A stretch of DNA of 53,296 bases from Gemmatimonadota bacterium. GTDB taxonomy: Bacteria; Gemmatimonadota; Gemmatimonadetes; Longimicrobiales; RSA9. This document shows, in pieces, positions 1 through 9,480 of the stretch; position 1 is the stretch's first letter, and the number at the start of each line of letters is the position of its first letter. The notes beneath the pieces are model-generated. The model ran no database searches. It was not told where the DNA came from and worked only from the letters and a program-made list of their open reading frames with translations. A program made the position numbers and the translations under genes. The stretch covers positions 1-53,296 of the forward strand of contig JADGQX010000005.1 in the NCBI GenBank assembly GCA_017881445.1, given 5' to 3'.

Positions 1-310
1 CTCCGGCGGCACCCTCGACATCCGCTGATGCCTGGTACGTGAAGACCGAGTCGTGCAGCTCGGTGGTGACTCCCGTCCCCAGGTCCGTGAGCGTCACGGC
101 AGCGTGGAGCTTTTCGGGGGTCGTGAACACGGACTGCCGGACGGGGGTCACGCGAATCCACTGCGTGTCGGCGGACGCGTTCAGGTACCCGAAGATCGAG
201 AAATGCAGGTCGCTGGGCTTGAACGGCTCGAAGGTGTCATGGCAGCCGGAGCCGACGCTGAGGACGAGCAGAGCGAGCGCCAGGGTGCGCCCTGCCGGAG
301 CTGTGGTCAT
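1..310 (-). CDS. Lipoprotein partner of TonB-dependent receptor, N-terminal part only
   Basis: The 5' end of a minus-strand gene that runs off the left edge of the window; about 103 residues are visible. It opens MTTAPAGRTLALALLVLSV, a hydrophobic signal followed by SGC, a plausible lipobox with Cys near residue 24, so an outer-membrane or periplasmic lipoprotein is likely. The ATG overlaps the receptor stop codon as ATGA, so translation should be coupled to the receptor. Receptor-plus-lipoprotein pairs of this kind are known in Bacteroidota (for example DUF4249 proteins), but I cannot assign a family from this fragment. The body contains short hydrophilic beta-like segments and no recognisable catalytic motif. 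Function unknown; a ligand-capturing partner of the receptor is inference. Confidence 0.75.
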   Translation of the reverse strand, partial: MTTAPAGRTLALALLVLSVGSGCHDTFEPFKPSDLHFSIFGYLNASADTQWIRVTPVRQSVFTTPEKLHAAVTLTDLGTGVTTELHDSVFTYQASADVEGAAG

Positions 311-2682
311 CGGGCCGCTCCCGGTGACTTCAACCGAAGTGACAGGTACGGCACCAGTGGCAGCTGATCGATGCGCCGGCCTGTATAGATGTCGTAGAAG
401 AACATGTTGCGCCGGTCGTACGCGTTGATCACCCCGAGTTGCACGTCGAGAGTGCCCACCTTCGATCCGAAGCTCCGTTTGAGCGACGCGTCCAGCCGGT
501 GGACCGCCGGCATCTGGCCCTGGTAGGGCCGGTCGAGGAGCATCCGTGTGGTTCCCTGCCGGGCCCGGACATCCTCCAGGTCGTAGGGGATGGCCAGCCA
601 GTCGTCGATCCCGATGGGCTGGGTGTAGGGCAGCCCGCTGCCGAGCTGCCACCCCAGTTGTGCCGTGAAACGACCGATGTCCAGACTCGCCGAGGCATTG
701 ACCGTGTGCCGCCGGTCGTGAGGAGGATTGAACGATTGCACGGAATCCCCGAACCAGGCCTCGAAGTTGTCCTGGGCCGTCCTGTAACGGGTCTGCCCGT
801 AGCCGTAGCCGATGAACGCGTAGAGCGGTTTCCGGTCGTACTCGACCCGCGCGTCCACTCCGTACACCTGCCCGCTGGCCTTGGCCAGCACGGTGTTGTA
901 TTGCACGACCGCCTGCCACGCGGGCACCGGCACGTTCCGCAGACGCTTGTAGTATCCTTCGATCGACCAGTGGAGCGCCGACGCCAGCGTCTGCTGCCAA
1001 CCGAGCAGCAGGTGGGCTGCCTCCATGGGTTTCTGGTCCCGGGGGCGCATCCAGGCGACGAAGACGGACCCGGGGTCGCGCGTGTCGCTCACGCCGGTCA
1101 GGTCCTGATGGTACAACCCGAGTGCGGCCGTGACCTCCTCAGTCGAGCGGCCCCATGGTTGCCAGCTCGCGCGCAGGCGCGGCTCGAGCCTGGCGCCAGG
1201 GGCCAACATCACGACCAGCCCCGGGGTCACGGCCAGGCGGCGGGTAGGTTTCAGCCCGGCCTCGAAGTACGCGTTCGCGCCGAAGATGAAGTCGTCGTCG
1301 GCACGCACGTTCGAGAAGAGCTCCGCCAGGTCGAAGGTGGGCGTCTCCAGGTAGATATGGTAACCGGCCTCGATCGGAACCGCCCCGATCATGTTGGTGG
1401 TGTGCGCGTCGTGGCTGAGGCGAGAGACACTCGAACGGAATGCCGATGAGCCCCTCGTGACGGCGGCGTTCCGCACGGTCGAGTATCCGAAGTTCACCTC
1501 GAGCAGGCGGAGCATGGGCTCGTTGAAGAGCATGATGCATCGCCCTCCGGCAACGACGTTCTCCCAGCTCACCCGGGAAACGGCGTCCTCGGCGTCCATC
1601 CGCCCCTCGTCGTATGTGCGGAGTCCCATCACCGAGCAGCGCGAGCCCTCCTCGAGGAACGAGGTGAGCTTCAGGTACTGACTCTCGAATGCCAGGGGCT
1701 GCCGTTCGCCCGTGAGAAATGAGCTCGTCGGATCAATGAGGGACTTGCTGGCGGACGCGATCCACGATGCCTGCCCCCCGTTGAGCGGCCCCTCCACCGT
1801 CGCCTCGGCGAGGAAGGGACTCGCGCCTGCGGATGCTTCGTACCGGGACCGGTTCCCGCTGCGCATCTGGACGTCGAGGACCGAGGAGGTCCGGCCGGAG
1901 TAGCGGGCGCCGTAGCCGCCGGCGTAGAAGTCGGCATCGGCCACCAGCTCCTGGGGAAAGGCAGAGAAGAAGCCGACGATGTGGAACGGCTGGTAGATCA
2001 GGGTACCGTCCACCAGTGCCATGTTCTCGGCCGGAGTGCCGCCCCGGATGAAGAGCTGGCCGCCCCGGTCTCCCTCGGCTACCACCCCCGGCAGCCGCTG
2101 CAGGTAGGCGGCCACGTCCCCGCTCGCCGCCGGCATAACGACCCGCCCCAGGTCTGCCGGCCGGATCCGCTGCCGGCCCAAGGTGCGCTGGGTGGCTCCG
2201 CCGGCCTGGTCCTGCACGACGATGCCTTCGAGCGCGACGGGACTCACCTCGAGCTCCACGCTGATCGTCCGCTGCTCCCCACCCGCGAATACGATCTTCT
2301 CCTCGTGCGGGACGTACCCCAGGAAGGCGATGCGGAGAACGTAGGCTCCCGGGTCGATCAAGCCGATCTGGTAAAAGCCGTTCCGGTCGGTGAGCGCCGA
2401 CCGCTGGCCGCCCCCGGCGGCGTCGAGGACGACGCTGGCACCCTGCAGGAAGTTGCCGTTCGACGAGTCGGTGACGATCCCGTGGAGCGAAGCCGGAGCC
2501 ACAGCTCTGGCTGGCGCTTTGGGCCTGACAACGGTTGAATCCCCAGCGGCAACCTGTGCGCCCAGCGGAGCCCGGGCACCGGACAGCACCGCCATCAGCG
2601 CGACAGCCCAAAGCGCACGCAGGGCCATGGCAAAGTCGCGCCCAACGGGCACGATGGCCTCCCGCAACTCCATCCGCCTCAT
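307..2682 (-). CDS. TonB-dependent outer-membrane receptor with N-terminal carboxypeptidase-regulatory-like domain
   Basis: About 791 residues. The open frame extends upstream to 2811, but ATG at 2682 (MRRMELRE) is preceded by GGAG at good spacing and leads into a signal peptide (MALRALWAVALMAVLSGA). After the signal comes a carboxypeptidase-regulatory-like beta-sandwich (HGIVTDSSNGNFLQGASVVL, roughly residues 60-145), then a plug domain with RLPGV and FIRGG motifs at roughly 180-290, and a beta-barrel ending in a short aromatic-containing strand. The domain order matches CarbopepD_reg-type receptors, but it is shorter than typical SusC (about 1,000 residues) and has no SusD beside it. The next gene, a lipoprotein, overlaps by ATGA. 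The substrate is unknown. The distance from the xylan locus gives no reason to call it xylan-specific. Confidence 0.9.
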   Translation of the reverse strand: MRRMELREAIVPVGRDFAMALRALWAVALMAVLSGARAPLGAQVAAGDSTVVRPKAPARAVAPASLHGIVTDSSNGNFLQGASVVLDAAGGGQRSALTDRNGFYQIGLIDPGAYVLRIAFLGYVPHEEKIVFAGGEQRTISVELEVSPVALEGIVVQDQAGGATQRTLGRQRIRPADLGRVVMPAASGDVAAYLQRLPGVVAEGDRGGQLFIRGGTPAENMALVDGTLIYQPFHIVGFFSAFPQELVADADFYAGGYGARYSGRTSSVLDVQMRSGNRSRYEASAGASPFLAEATVEGPLNGGQASWIASASKSLIDPTSSFLTGERQPLAFESQYLKLTSFLEEGSRCSVMGLRTYDEGRMDAEDAVSRVSWENVVAGGRCIMLFNEPMLRLLEVNFGYSTVRNAAVTRGSSAFRSSVSRLSHDAHTTNMIGAVPIEAGYHIYLETPTFDLAELFSNVRADDDFIFGANAYFEAGLKPTRRLAVTPGLVVMLAPGARLEPRLRASWQPWGRSTEEVTAALGLYHQDLTGVSDTRDPGSVFVAWMRPRDQKPMEAAHLLLGWQQTLASALHWSIEGYYKRLRNVPVPAWQAVVQYNTVLAKASGQVYGVDARVEYDRKPLYAFIGYGYGQTRYRTAQDNFEAWFGDSVQSFNPPHDRRHTVNASASLDIGRFTAQLGWQLGSGLPYTQPIGIDDWLAIPYDLEDVRARQGTTRMLLDRPYQGQMPAVHRLDASLKRSFGSKVGTLDVQLGVINAYDRRNMFFYDIYTGRRIDQLPLVPYLSLRLKSPGAAR

Positions 2683-3317
2683 AGACGCTCCCGTGCGGGC
2701 GCCGGAAGGCCGGTGGCCAGAAATGCAGGCACCGCACGGGTGACGGCAGATGATCTCGTCACCTGAATCTACCTCGCCGGGTTCGTTACTACTTGAAGGA
2801 GAAAATTCCATCCTGAATCAGGTTCAGACTCAGGCAGGATGCGCGGAAGGATTGCCCCGGGTCAAGAGTCTGCTTCGCGCGTTCGCGCGCGCCCGCGCGA
2901 CCCTCCCGGACAAGCGCGGCCCTGCCGGTGCGGATGGAGGACAGCGACGTGCCCGGGGGGAGCAGAACGCAGGACCGAAACAGGACGGCAGCGGCATGGG
3001 GTCAATTGCTGAACTGCCGGAATCGGTCCGGTCGGTCTACGGAAGTCGAGGATGGCTATCTACCTATTCCGGGGCGGCCGGGTCTGGGGATGAGCTCAGC
3101 GGAGGATATCATTCGTGAGCACCCCATGGAGGACCTGCACTTCGACCTGTTCGCCGAAGACTGGCACCGCCGGATCGGGCGGGCCTGACGAGTGTGGACC
3201 TGTAACAGGCTGGCAGGACTGTGGCTCGCGGGCGGGTGGACCTAGCGGAACGGACACCGGGGAACGGCAGTGGTGGACCACCGTTCCCCGAGCTTGTGAG
3301 GCGGAACTGGCTACGAG
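2683..3317. other. 635-bp intergenic region
   Basis: No credible gene. Short open frames on both strands lack ribosome-binding sites and family resemblance. The right half is 3' of the small lipoprotein gene; the left part must carry the promoter of the TonB receptor operon. A CG-rich alternating tract lies at about 2875-2897. I could not identify -35/-10 elements. Confidence 0.6.
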
Positions 3318-3689
3318 CTATTGCTTATCGCGGCCGGGAGTCAGGCCCGTCGTGCTGGCCACATAGATCACCCCGCGCGCGTGGGCCAGCAGCCCCCAGC
3401 GCGCGGAGGCTTCGATGCCGTTGTAATAGTGGATGTAGGCGATCCCTTCGGTGGACATGTACTGCAGTTCCGCAACCCCGCCCACCTCCACTCCGTCGCG
3501 GAAGACTCCCGAGGAGAGCCACTTCGGACGCATCGTCTGCACCGCCAGGAACGCGTTCGAGAAGTTGGCGATCTGCTCGCCGGAGAGCTCGTTCAGATCG
3601 GCGGGGCCTGCTTGGATGGCATGTCCGCTCGCGCACGCCGCGAACATGATGAGGATCGCGGGTAGCACCAACCACATCCAGCGCTTCAT
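3318..3689 (-). CDS. Small plug-like lipoprotein (paralogue 1 of 3)
   Basis: 123 residues. Signal MKRWMWLVLPAILIMFAAC ends in a lipobox (FAAC), so the mature protein is a small lipoprotein of about 105 residues. The body has an N-terminal helix-like region with MRPKWL, then GVEVGGVAELQYM, YIHYYNGIEASARWG and GVIYVAS. The same order occurs in two tandem genes near 32.3-33.3 kb in this window (LRSNWL, RLGG/SxxEL, YIRH, ATxRWG, GVIY/F). The distal half resembles the conserved end of a TonB-receptor plug (strand, acidic/aromatic turn, YG, GVIxVxT). That resemblance is pattern recognition and not a verified homology. The gene stands alone: about 630 bp separate it from the receptor and 311 bp from the kinase. 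Function unknown. Confidence 0.8.
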   Translation of the reverse strand: MKRWMWLVLPAILIMFAACASGHAIQAGPADLNELSGEQIANFSNAFLAVQTMRPKWLSSGVFRDGVEVGGVAELQYMSTEGIAYIHYYNGIEASARWGLLAHARGVIYVASTTGLTPGRDKQ

Positions 3690-4001
3690 GCCGACCTCCG
3701 ATGGAGGAGAGGCGAAGCAGCAATCTCAAAGTAGTCTTCAACATGGGCGCGGCGTGCCGGCACCAGCAAGGATCGCTCTGCACCCGACCGACCGCCACCC
3801 GAGCTGCTCCAGCATCGGACGCCCGGCCCTGCTTCATAGCTTCTCCAAGGCGCCGGAGTCGCTGTCTATACGGCCGATGCCAGGACCCGGCGGCAGGAGC
3901 GGCTAGAGGCCAGAGCACAGACAGCTTGCCAGGGCCGCAGCCGCTCCTGCGCGACCCGGTGCGGGGTGCCTTCTACAACCGCCAGCGGAGCGCGCACGGC
4001 A
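3690..4001. other. 312-bp intergenic region
   Basis: Lies between the small lipoprotein (reading away to the left) and the 3' end of the kinase gene. It should carry the lipoprotein promoter and the trailing end of the kinase operon. I see no gene, no strong hairpin and no RNA gene. Confidence 0.5.
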
Positions 4002-5594
4002 TCACGTCCGCACCTCAACAACTCTGGCCTCCGCTGCCAGGCGCCGGAGCGATGGGAGCACGTCGCGGGCGGCGACTGCATCCGCCTCAGGATCACCGAA
4101 GCCGAAGTACAGCTTCCGGAACAGCGGATAGAGCTGCTGGTACACGCCGTGCGCCACCGGATCGGGCTCTACCGTACGGTATTTCGGACAGAGGGCGTCC
4201 TGAGCTTCCTCGATGGTGCTGAAGGTGCCGGCCGCCAGGAAGGCGAAAATGGCCGACCCCAGGCTGGTGACCTCGTCCACCGGCACCAGCACCGGCATGC
4301 CCAGCACGTTGGCATAGATGCGGTTCAGAGTATCGTTCTTCTGGGGAACACCGCCGCCATTGATGACCCGCCGGATGGGCACGCCGTATTCCGCCATCCG
4401 CTCGAGAATGATGCGGGTGTGGAAGGCCGTGCCCTCGATGGCGGCGAAAAGCTCGTCCTGCGCCGTGTGGGTGAGATTCCACCCGATCGTCAGGCCTCCC
4501 AGCGCCGCATTGACCAGGACTGTACGGTCTCCGTTGTCCCAGGTCAGGCGCAGCAGCCCGCTTTGAGCCGGGCCGTAAGCTTCCAGGCCGCGCGACAGCT
4601 CGGCCACGGTCGAGCCGGCACGCCGTGCAATAGCCTCGAAGATATCGCCCGTTGCGGACAGTCCGGCCTCGATGCCGTAGTAATCCGGATGGATCGATCC
4701 CTTGACGATGCCGCAGACTCCGGGGATGCACTCGATATCCCGGGCTATCGCCATGATGCAGGTCGAAGTGCCCACCACATTGACGACATCGCCTTCCCGC
4801 ACGCCCGCCCCGATGGCGTCCCAGTGCGCGTCGAAGGCGCCGATGGGGATGGGTATGCCAGCGCGCAGGCGCAACTTGGCAGCCCACTCGGGACAGAGGT
4901 GGCCGGCGATCTGGTCCGAAGTGCCGTATCGCCCCCGCAGCTTGTCGTGGGCTCCGGCCAGCAGCGGATCCACTTTCAGCAGCAGCTCTTCCGAAGGCAG
5001 TCCGCCCAGCTCGGGATTCCACAACCATTTGTGGCCCATCGCACATGCACTGCGCGGCACGCGGGCGGGGTCCGTGATGCCGCACAGCAGCGCGGCCACC
5101 ATGTCGCAGTGTTCGAGCACGGCGGCGAGACGTCCTCGGCGCTGAGGGTTGTTCCGCAGCCAGTGAAGCAGCTTGGAGAAGCCCCACTCAGAGGAATACA
5201 CGCCGCCCGACCATTGCAGGGCTTCCAGCCCCTCGCTCCGGGCAACCGAGGTAATCTCGGCGGCCTCCCGCTTGGCCCGGTGATCGCACCACAGGTAGTA
5301 GTCGTCGAGCGGCTGCAGGTTCTCGTCCACGGGAACCATGGTGGTCCCGGTCGTATCGACTGCGATCGCTTCGACTTCCTGGCCGGACAGTCCAGCCTGA
5401 TCGAGCGCGCCGTGTGTCGCCTCGACCAGGGCCCGCATGTGCTCCTGGTGTGATTGGGTGGCATGGTCCGGGTCGTCCTTCCTGCGCACCAGCGGATACT
5501 CCGCCGCCGCCGAGCCCAGCCTGCCGCGAACGCTGTCCACGATCGATACCCGTACGCTCAAGGTTCCGAAATCGACTCCCGCCACTATGGACAT
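4002..5594 (-). CDS. araB: FGGY-family carbohydrate kinase, ribulokinase type
   Basis: 530 residues, close to the 560-570 usual for AraB. FGGY kinases phosphorylate a sugar with ATP in the cytoplasm; ribulokinase makes ribulose 5-phosphate. Visible landmarks are the N-terminal phosphate loop (VAGVDFGTLSVRV), the second-strand AVDTTGTTMVPVD, the substrate-site region GAFDAHWDAIGAG, the ATP-site GTSTCIM and the C-terminal GGLTIGWNLTH and NGGGVPQKN. GGAG lies 8 bases before the ATG. Two genes lie upstream on the same strand, a sugar permease 40 bp away and a zinc dehydrogenase; no araA isomerase or araD epimerase is present. It could therefore serve L-ribulose or D-ribulose/xylulose made by the dehydrogenase. 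The family is clear and the exact pentulose is not. Confidence 0.88.
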   Translation of the reverse strand: MSIVAGVDFGTLSVRVSIVDSVRGRLGSAAAEYPLVRRKDDPDHATQSHQEHMRALVEATHGALDQAGLSGQEVEAIAVDTTGTTMVPVDENLQPLDDYYLWCDHRAKREAAEITSVARSEGLEALQWSGGVYSSEWGFSKLLHWLRNNPQRRGRLAAVLEHCDMVAALLCGITDPARVPRSACAMGHKWLWNPELGGLPSEELLLKVDPLLAGAHDKLRGRYGTSDQIAGHLCPEWAAKLRLRAGIPIPIGAFDAHWDAIGAGVREGDVVNVVGTSTCIMAIARDIECIPGVCGIVKGSIHPDYYGIEAGLSATGDIFEAIARRAGSTVAELSRGLEAYGPAQSGLLRLTWDNGDRTVLVNAALGGLTIGWNLTHTAQDELFAAIEGTAFHTRIILERMAEYGVPIRRVINGGGVPQKNDTLNRIYANVLGMPVLVPVDEVTSLGSAIFAFLAAGTFSTIEEAQDALCPKYRTVEPDPVAHGVYQQLYPLFRKLYFGFGDPEADAVAARDVLPSLRRLAAEARVVEVRT

Positions 5595-5634
5595 CGAGTG
5601 TACTCCGCGATCCTGGGTTAGCCCGGGTGCCGCC

Positions 5635-6681
5635 CTAGCGCGCGGCGTACAGGGGTGCGATAGAGACGACTGCCAGCCCGATAACGAACAGGGCGAACAT
5701 CAGCCCGATCAGGCGCATCACGAGCGGCGACCCTCCCGCGAACTCCTTCCACACCACCACGCCCCAGAAGGCACCTACCATCGTCGAGCCCTGTCCGAGG
5801 GCATAGGCGATGGCCGGACCCACTTGCAGCTCGGGCGGTGCACTGGCGGCCACGAAGCTGGAGAGGGTGCCGATGGCCCAGACCACGCCTCCCAGGATAC
5901 CGGCCGTGTGCGCCAGGGCGCTGCCCCGGAAGTAGTCGCTGAACTTCAGTGGCTCGCCCTGAACGGGCTTCTTCATGAAGAAGGCGTTGAACACGAAGGT
6001 GGACAGGAACACTCCTACGGAGAAAATGAAGCCGATGGCATACGGCCCCATGCCGCCCGGGTCTTTCTTGCCGATCTCGACCAGCGGGAAGAACATGCCC
6101 ATCATGATGCCGCCGACCACGCTCAGCAGAATGCCCTTCTTGATGCGCGCCTTCTGCTCGGCCCCGTCCGTCCTCTGTCCCGGATCCCTGGACGCTTTGG
6201 CGAGGGTGTGGACGCGGTAGGCGATCCCGTCCAGCACGATGGCGCAAACCACCAGCGCCACGCCCATGAACAGGAGCATGGGGTTGCCCTGAGGGTTGAC
6301 GAAGTAGTTCCAGATGACACCTACGACCAAAGCCAGGCCGACACCGATGGGGAAGGCCACGCCCAGCCCGGCGACCGCCATGGCGCCCACGACGAGGAAG
6401 TTGGAGAGGTTGTAGACCACTCCACCCAGGAAGCCAAAGGCCATGTTCCGCCAACCGGCGTTGGCCAGGTCCTGGAAGAAAGGCTGCCCGTAACTCCCCA
6501 TGGAGCCGAACGTCAACGCCGCGGCCGCGGAGGCCAGCAGGATGCCCAGCGCGTAATCGAAATACAGCAGCTCGAAGCGCCAGCCCTTCACCATCTTGAC
6601 GACGTTCGCCCAGGAACCCCAGCACAACATGGTCAGAACGGCCATCAGCAAGGCGACGACGTAGCTCTGCGGCACGATCAT
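5635..6681 (-). CDS. GRP/RhaT-type (DMT superfamily) sugar permease
   Basis: 348 residues with about ten hydrophobic membrane segments, beginning MIVPQSYVVALLMAVLTML and CWGSWAN. The N-terminal W-G-S-W-A-N and the paired five-helix layout are typical of the glucose/ribose uptake (GRP) and RhaT branch of the drug/metabolite transporter superfamily, which imports monosaccharides by proton symport. A strong AAAGGAG precedes the ATG. A charged cytoplasmic loop near residues 165-180 separates the two halves. It sits 40 bp upstream of the ribulokinase gene and about 80 bp downstream of the zinc dehydrogenase, so it probably brings in the sugar or polyol that these two process. The specific substrate (arabinose, ribose, pentitol or rhamnose) is not visible. 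Confidence 0.82.
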   Translation of the reverse strand: MIVPQSYVVALLMAVLTMLCWGSWANVVKMVKGWRFELLYFDYALGILLASAAAALTFGSMGSYGQPFFQDLANAGWRNMAFGFLGGVVYNLSNFLVVGAMAVAGLGVAFPIGVGLALVVGVIWNYFVNPQGNPMLLFMGVALVVCAIVLDGIAYRVHTLAKASRDPGQRTDGAEQKARIKKGILLSVVGGIMMGMFFPLVEIGKKDPGGMGPYAIGFIFSVGVFLSTFVFNAFFMKKPVQGEPLKFSDYFRGSALAHTAGILGGVVWAIGTLSSFVAASAPPELQVGPAIAYALGQGSTMVGAFWGVVVWKEFAGGSPLVMRLIGLMFALFVIGLAVVSIAPLYAAR

Positions 6682-6761
6682 CGTGGCTCCTTTCGTGATC
6701 CTCGCTTGGGTTCGGCATGATGGGCGGGCATAGCACTCAGCCGTTCAGCCGCGAGCGGCGT

Positions 6762-7865
6762 TCAGGCTTCCTGGACCACTCCGGGCGCTTCTCCCTGCGA
6801 CCCGACATCGATGATGGTTTTCACGACGTTGTCCCGATAGGCAGCATTCAGCGCGAACGCGTCCGCGGCGCGCGCCAGCGGAAAACGGTGACTGACCAGG
6901 CCCGACAAATCCACGAGGCCGCGCTCAGTCAGGGCAATGGCGCGCGGGTAGGCGTGTTTCATTCGCCGGCACAGCAGGATGGTCAGGCCCTTCCGGCGCG
7001 CGGTGGAGTGCTTGATCGCCAGCCGGTCATCCGAGGGTATGCCCACCAGCACGACGGAGCCGCCCAGCCGGGCCATCTCGCAGGCCTGCGCGACTGACAC
7101 CTCGCCCCAGGCCGCCTCGATGGCCACATCGACACCGCGACCGTGCGTCTCTCGTTGCACCCTCGCCACCGGGTCCTCGGCGCCGCAATCGATGGGAATG
7201 CCGCCCAGCCGCTCGGCCAGCGCCAGCCGCCACGGGAACCGGTCGGAAACGTAGACGGGGTGGGCGCCTGCGAGCCGCACCAGCTGCAGAATCAGCAGCC
7301 CGATCGGCCCCGCACCCAGGACCGCCACGCTATGCGCAACCCTTATGCGGGCGAGATCGGTGGCGTGGATCGCTACGCCCAGCGGCTCCAGCAATGCGCC
7401 CTGCACGTCATCGATTCCGTCGGGCAACGGAAAACAGGTCTCCGCAGGGACGAGCATCCACTCGCGCAGACAACCATCGTCCGGATAGTTGCTGCAGAAC
7501 CGGAGGTGACGGCACAGGTTGGGATGGCCGTGCGCGCACGGTTCGCAATGGCCGCAGGGTTGCGCCGGGTCGACGGCCACGCGCACTCCGGGCCGGATCG
7601 CTTCGAAGCAGCCGTCCAACGATCCCGGCCCAACCGCCTCCACCACCGCGGAGAACTCGTGTCCCAGCACGAGCGGGGCCTGCACTACCGTATCGCCGAT
7701 GCGGGCATCCGTGAACGAATGGAGATCGCTGCCGCATATGCCCATGGCTTGCACCCGCAGCAGCACCTGGGCAGCTCCGGGCGGACCGGGATGAGGCAGG
7801 GTTTCTACCCGCATATCGGATGGGCCGTGCAGGCGCGCTGCGGCCATGGAACGTGCATCGTTCAC
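6762..7865 (-). CDS. Zinc-dependent medium-chain dehydrogenase (polyol/threonine dehydrogenase type)
   Basis: About 367 residues. GTG at 7865 is the best start because AAGGGAG lies six bases upstream; the alternative TTG at 7871 would touch that site. Catalytic zinc motif MGICGSDLH near residue 45, GHEFSAVVE with the second zinc ligand, and a structural zinc cluster CGHCEPCxxGxxNLC. The Rossmann nucleotide-binding loop [11 protein letters not shown] follows at about residue 175, then VYVSDR, whose acidic residue at the end of the second strand favours NAD over NADP. The family oxidises polyols such as sorbitol, xylitol and arabinitol, or threonine. As first gene of a set with a sugar permease and a ribulokinase, it probably oxidises a pentitol to a ketopentose that the kinase phosphorylates. 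The substrate is inference. Confidence 0.87.
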   Translation of the reverse strand: MNDARSMAAARLHGPSDMRVETLPHPGPPGAAQVLLRVQAMGICGSDLHSFTDARIGDTVVQAPLVLGHEFSAVVEAVGPGSLDGCFEAIRPGVRVAVDPAQPCGHCEPCAHGHPNLCRHLRFCSNYPDDGCLREWMLVPAETCFPLPDGIDDVQGALLEPLGVAIHATDLARIRVAHSVAVLGAGPIGLLILQLVRLAGAHPVYVSDRFPWRLALAERLGGIPIDCGAEDPVARVQRETHGRGVDVAIEAAWGEVSVAQACEMARLGGSVVLVGIPSDDRLAIKHSTARRKGLTILLCRRMKHAYPRAIALTERGLVDLSGLVSHRFPLARAADAFALNAAYRDNVVKTIIDVGSQGEAPGVVQEA

Positions 7866-8103
7866 TGGCAACTCCCTTGCTGGAAAGCGAGGGCCGGTTC
7901 AGTCCGGAAAGGCGGCCCGGCGAACGTCGGGATAACGGGGTAAAGCCGCGCTGAGCGGTGGGGGAGGGACGTCGGGACCCGCAGTGGTGTGTCCGGCATC
8001 GGACGCCCGGTCCTCTCGGCGCTAGCAGGTCAGTCGTGCGCTGCACTCATGAAACCTGCTCCAAGATGCCGCTGCGGGCGCCAGCCGTAAACAGCCATGA
8101 TGG

Positions 8104-9006
8104 GTGAAAAACGCGCGGCCTCCGGTGCTGGACGTGCTGCGGGGACGGGCGACGCCCGCCATGGAGCAGGCCGGGCTCTCCAACTGGGCGGTGACGCTGG
8201 GCCGCCAGAGGCTGGGCCAGCTCACGCTGCGCAACTACCCCGCGATCCTGCAGAACCTGCCCCTGCCGCGCATCGACTCGCGCACGCGCACCATCGACCT
8301 GGCGGCGCTGGACCTGATCCGCGACCGCGAGCGGGGCGTGCCGCGCTTCAACGAGTTCCGGCGCCAGTACGGGCTGCACAGCCTGACCTCCTTCGACGAC
8401 TTCATCGACCAGCACCTGCCGGCGGGATCCGCCGAGCGGGCGCGCCAGGAGGACGTCGTGCGCCGGCTGCGGCAGGTGTACGGCCAGCACCGCTGCGACG
8501 CAAGCAAGGTGATCACCGACGCCCAGCTGAACGACGATGGCAGCCCCATGAACGACTGCCTGGGGCACGCCAACGGCTCCACGGTGGACAACGTCGAGGA
8601 CCTGGACGTGGTGGTCGGCTTCCTGGCCGAGTCCACCCGCCCGCACGGATTCGCCATCTCCGAGACGCAGTTCACGGTATTCATCCTCAACGCGTCCCGG
8701 CGCCTGTTCAGCGACCGCTTCTTCACCTCCAGCTTCCGCCCCGAGTTCTACACTCGCCTGGGCGTCGATTGGGTGGACAACAACGGACCCGGCCCCAAGC
8801 AGTGGGAGAAGGGGACCCCGAACGGCCACACCGACGAGGTCTCGCCCATGAAGCGCGTGCTGCTGCGGGCGATGCCGGAGCTGAAGCCGGAGCTGGTCGG
8901 GGTGGTGAACGCCTTCGATCCCTGGGGGCGCGACCGCCGCACGTACTACGACCTGGAGTGGAAGCCCCGGCCGGGCGCCGAGTCGGACCCCGCGTTCAAG
9001 CAGTAG
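8104..9006 (+). pseudogene. C-terminal fragment of a bacterial animal-type heme peroxidase
   Basis: An open frame of 300 residues beginning at a GTG. The sequence matches the C-terminal half of bacterial members of the animal heme-peroxidase superfamily: TLRNYPAILQNL, DLIRDRERGVPRFNEFRR, VVGFLAESTRPHGFAISETQ, ILNASRRLFSDRFFT, FRPEFYTRLGVDW and VVNAFDPWG. Full-length relatives are about 600 residues, and the missing N-terminal half carries the heme-binding region with the distal histidine. No such sequence lies in the 240 bp upstream, where no signal peptide appears either. The frame is otherwise undamaged, so truncation may be recent. It ends beside a frameshifted regulator remnant on the other strand. 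I read it as a non-functional remnant; a heme-free role cannot be excluded. Confidence 0.75.
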
Positions 9007-9480
9007 GCGACGAGGGCGCCGCCGGCGCCCAGGGCCACGGCCTCGGTGCGGGTGGAGGCGCCGAGCTCGGCGAAGAGGGCGGCGACGTGCGTCTTCACGA
9101 TATGTCGGAGATGCCGAGGCGGCGGGCGATGCTCTTGTTGCCGAGGCCTTCGGCCATCATGGCCAGGACCTCCCGCTCGCGGGGAGTGAGGGGCGGCGCC
9201 CCGGTGCTGGTGCGCAGGCGCGGGCGGCCGAGCAGCTCGGCGGCCAGATCGGCGGGGAGCGCGACCAGACCCGCCGCGGCGGCATGAAGCGCCGCCACGA
9301 TCTCCTCGGGCGAGGCATCCCAGCGCAGCACGACGCGGGCGCCGGCGCGCAGCCCCTCGGCCGCCGCCGCGGCGTTGACGGCCTCGGCCAGCAACACCAC
9401 GGCGGGCGCCCGCGCCGTCGTGCGGTCGGCCAGGGCGGCCGGTATCGGCCAGATCGGCGAGCCCTCCCCTCCATTCGGGG
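8946..9480 (-). pseudogene. LuxR/NarL-type response-regulator remnant with a one-base frameshift
   Basis: Minus-strand remnant. One frame gives a receiver-like tail (VVLLAEAVNAAAAAEGLRAG and AAAAGLVALPADLAAELL) and then the start of a LuxR helix-turn-helix, LTPREREVLAMMAEGL and SIARRLGISD. At about 9099-9103 the frame breaks. The recognition-helix continuation (VKTHVAALFAELGASTRTEA) is in the next frame, with five bases between the D and V codons where six are expected, so a single base is missing. In the restored frame translation continues into the peroxidase fragment and stops at 8946, so the true C-terminus has also been lost or replaced. The receiver phospho-acceptor region is absent. 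Intact family members are two-component DNA-binding regulators; this copy should be inactive unless the deletion is a sequencing error. Confidence 0.7.

Noticed and set aside
3812-8010. Fifteen-base sequence GCATCGGACGCCCGG shared by 3812-3826 and 7996-8010
   Set aside because: About as frequent as expected by chance in a GC-rich window of this size; no symmetry, and the flanks are unrelated.
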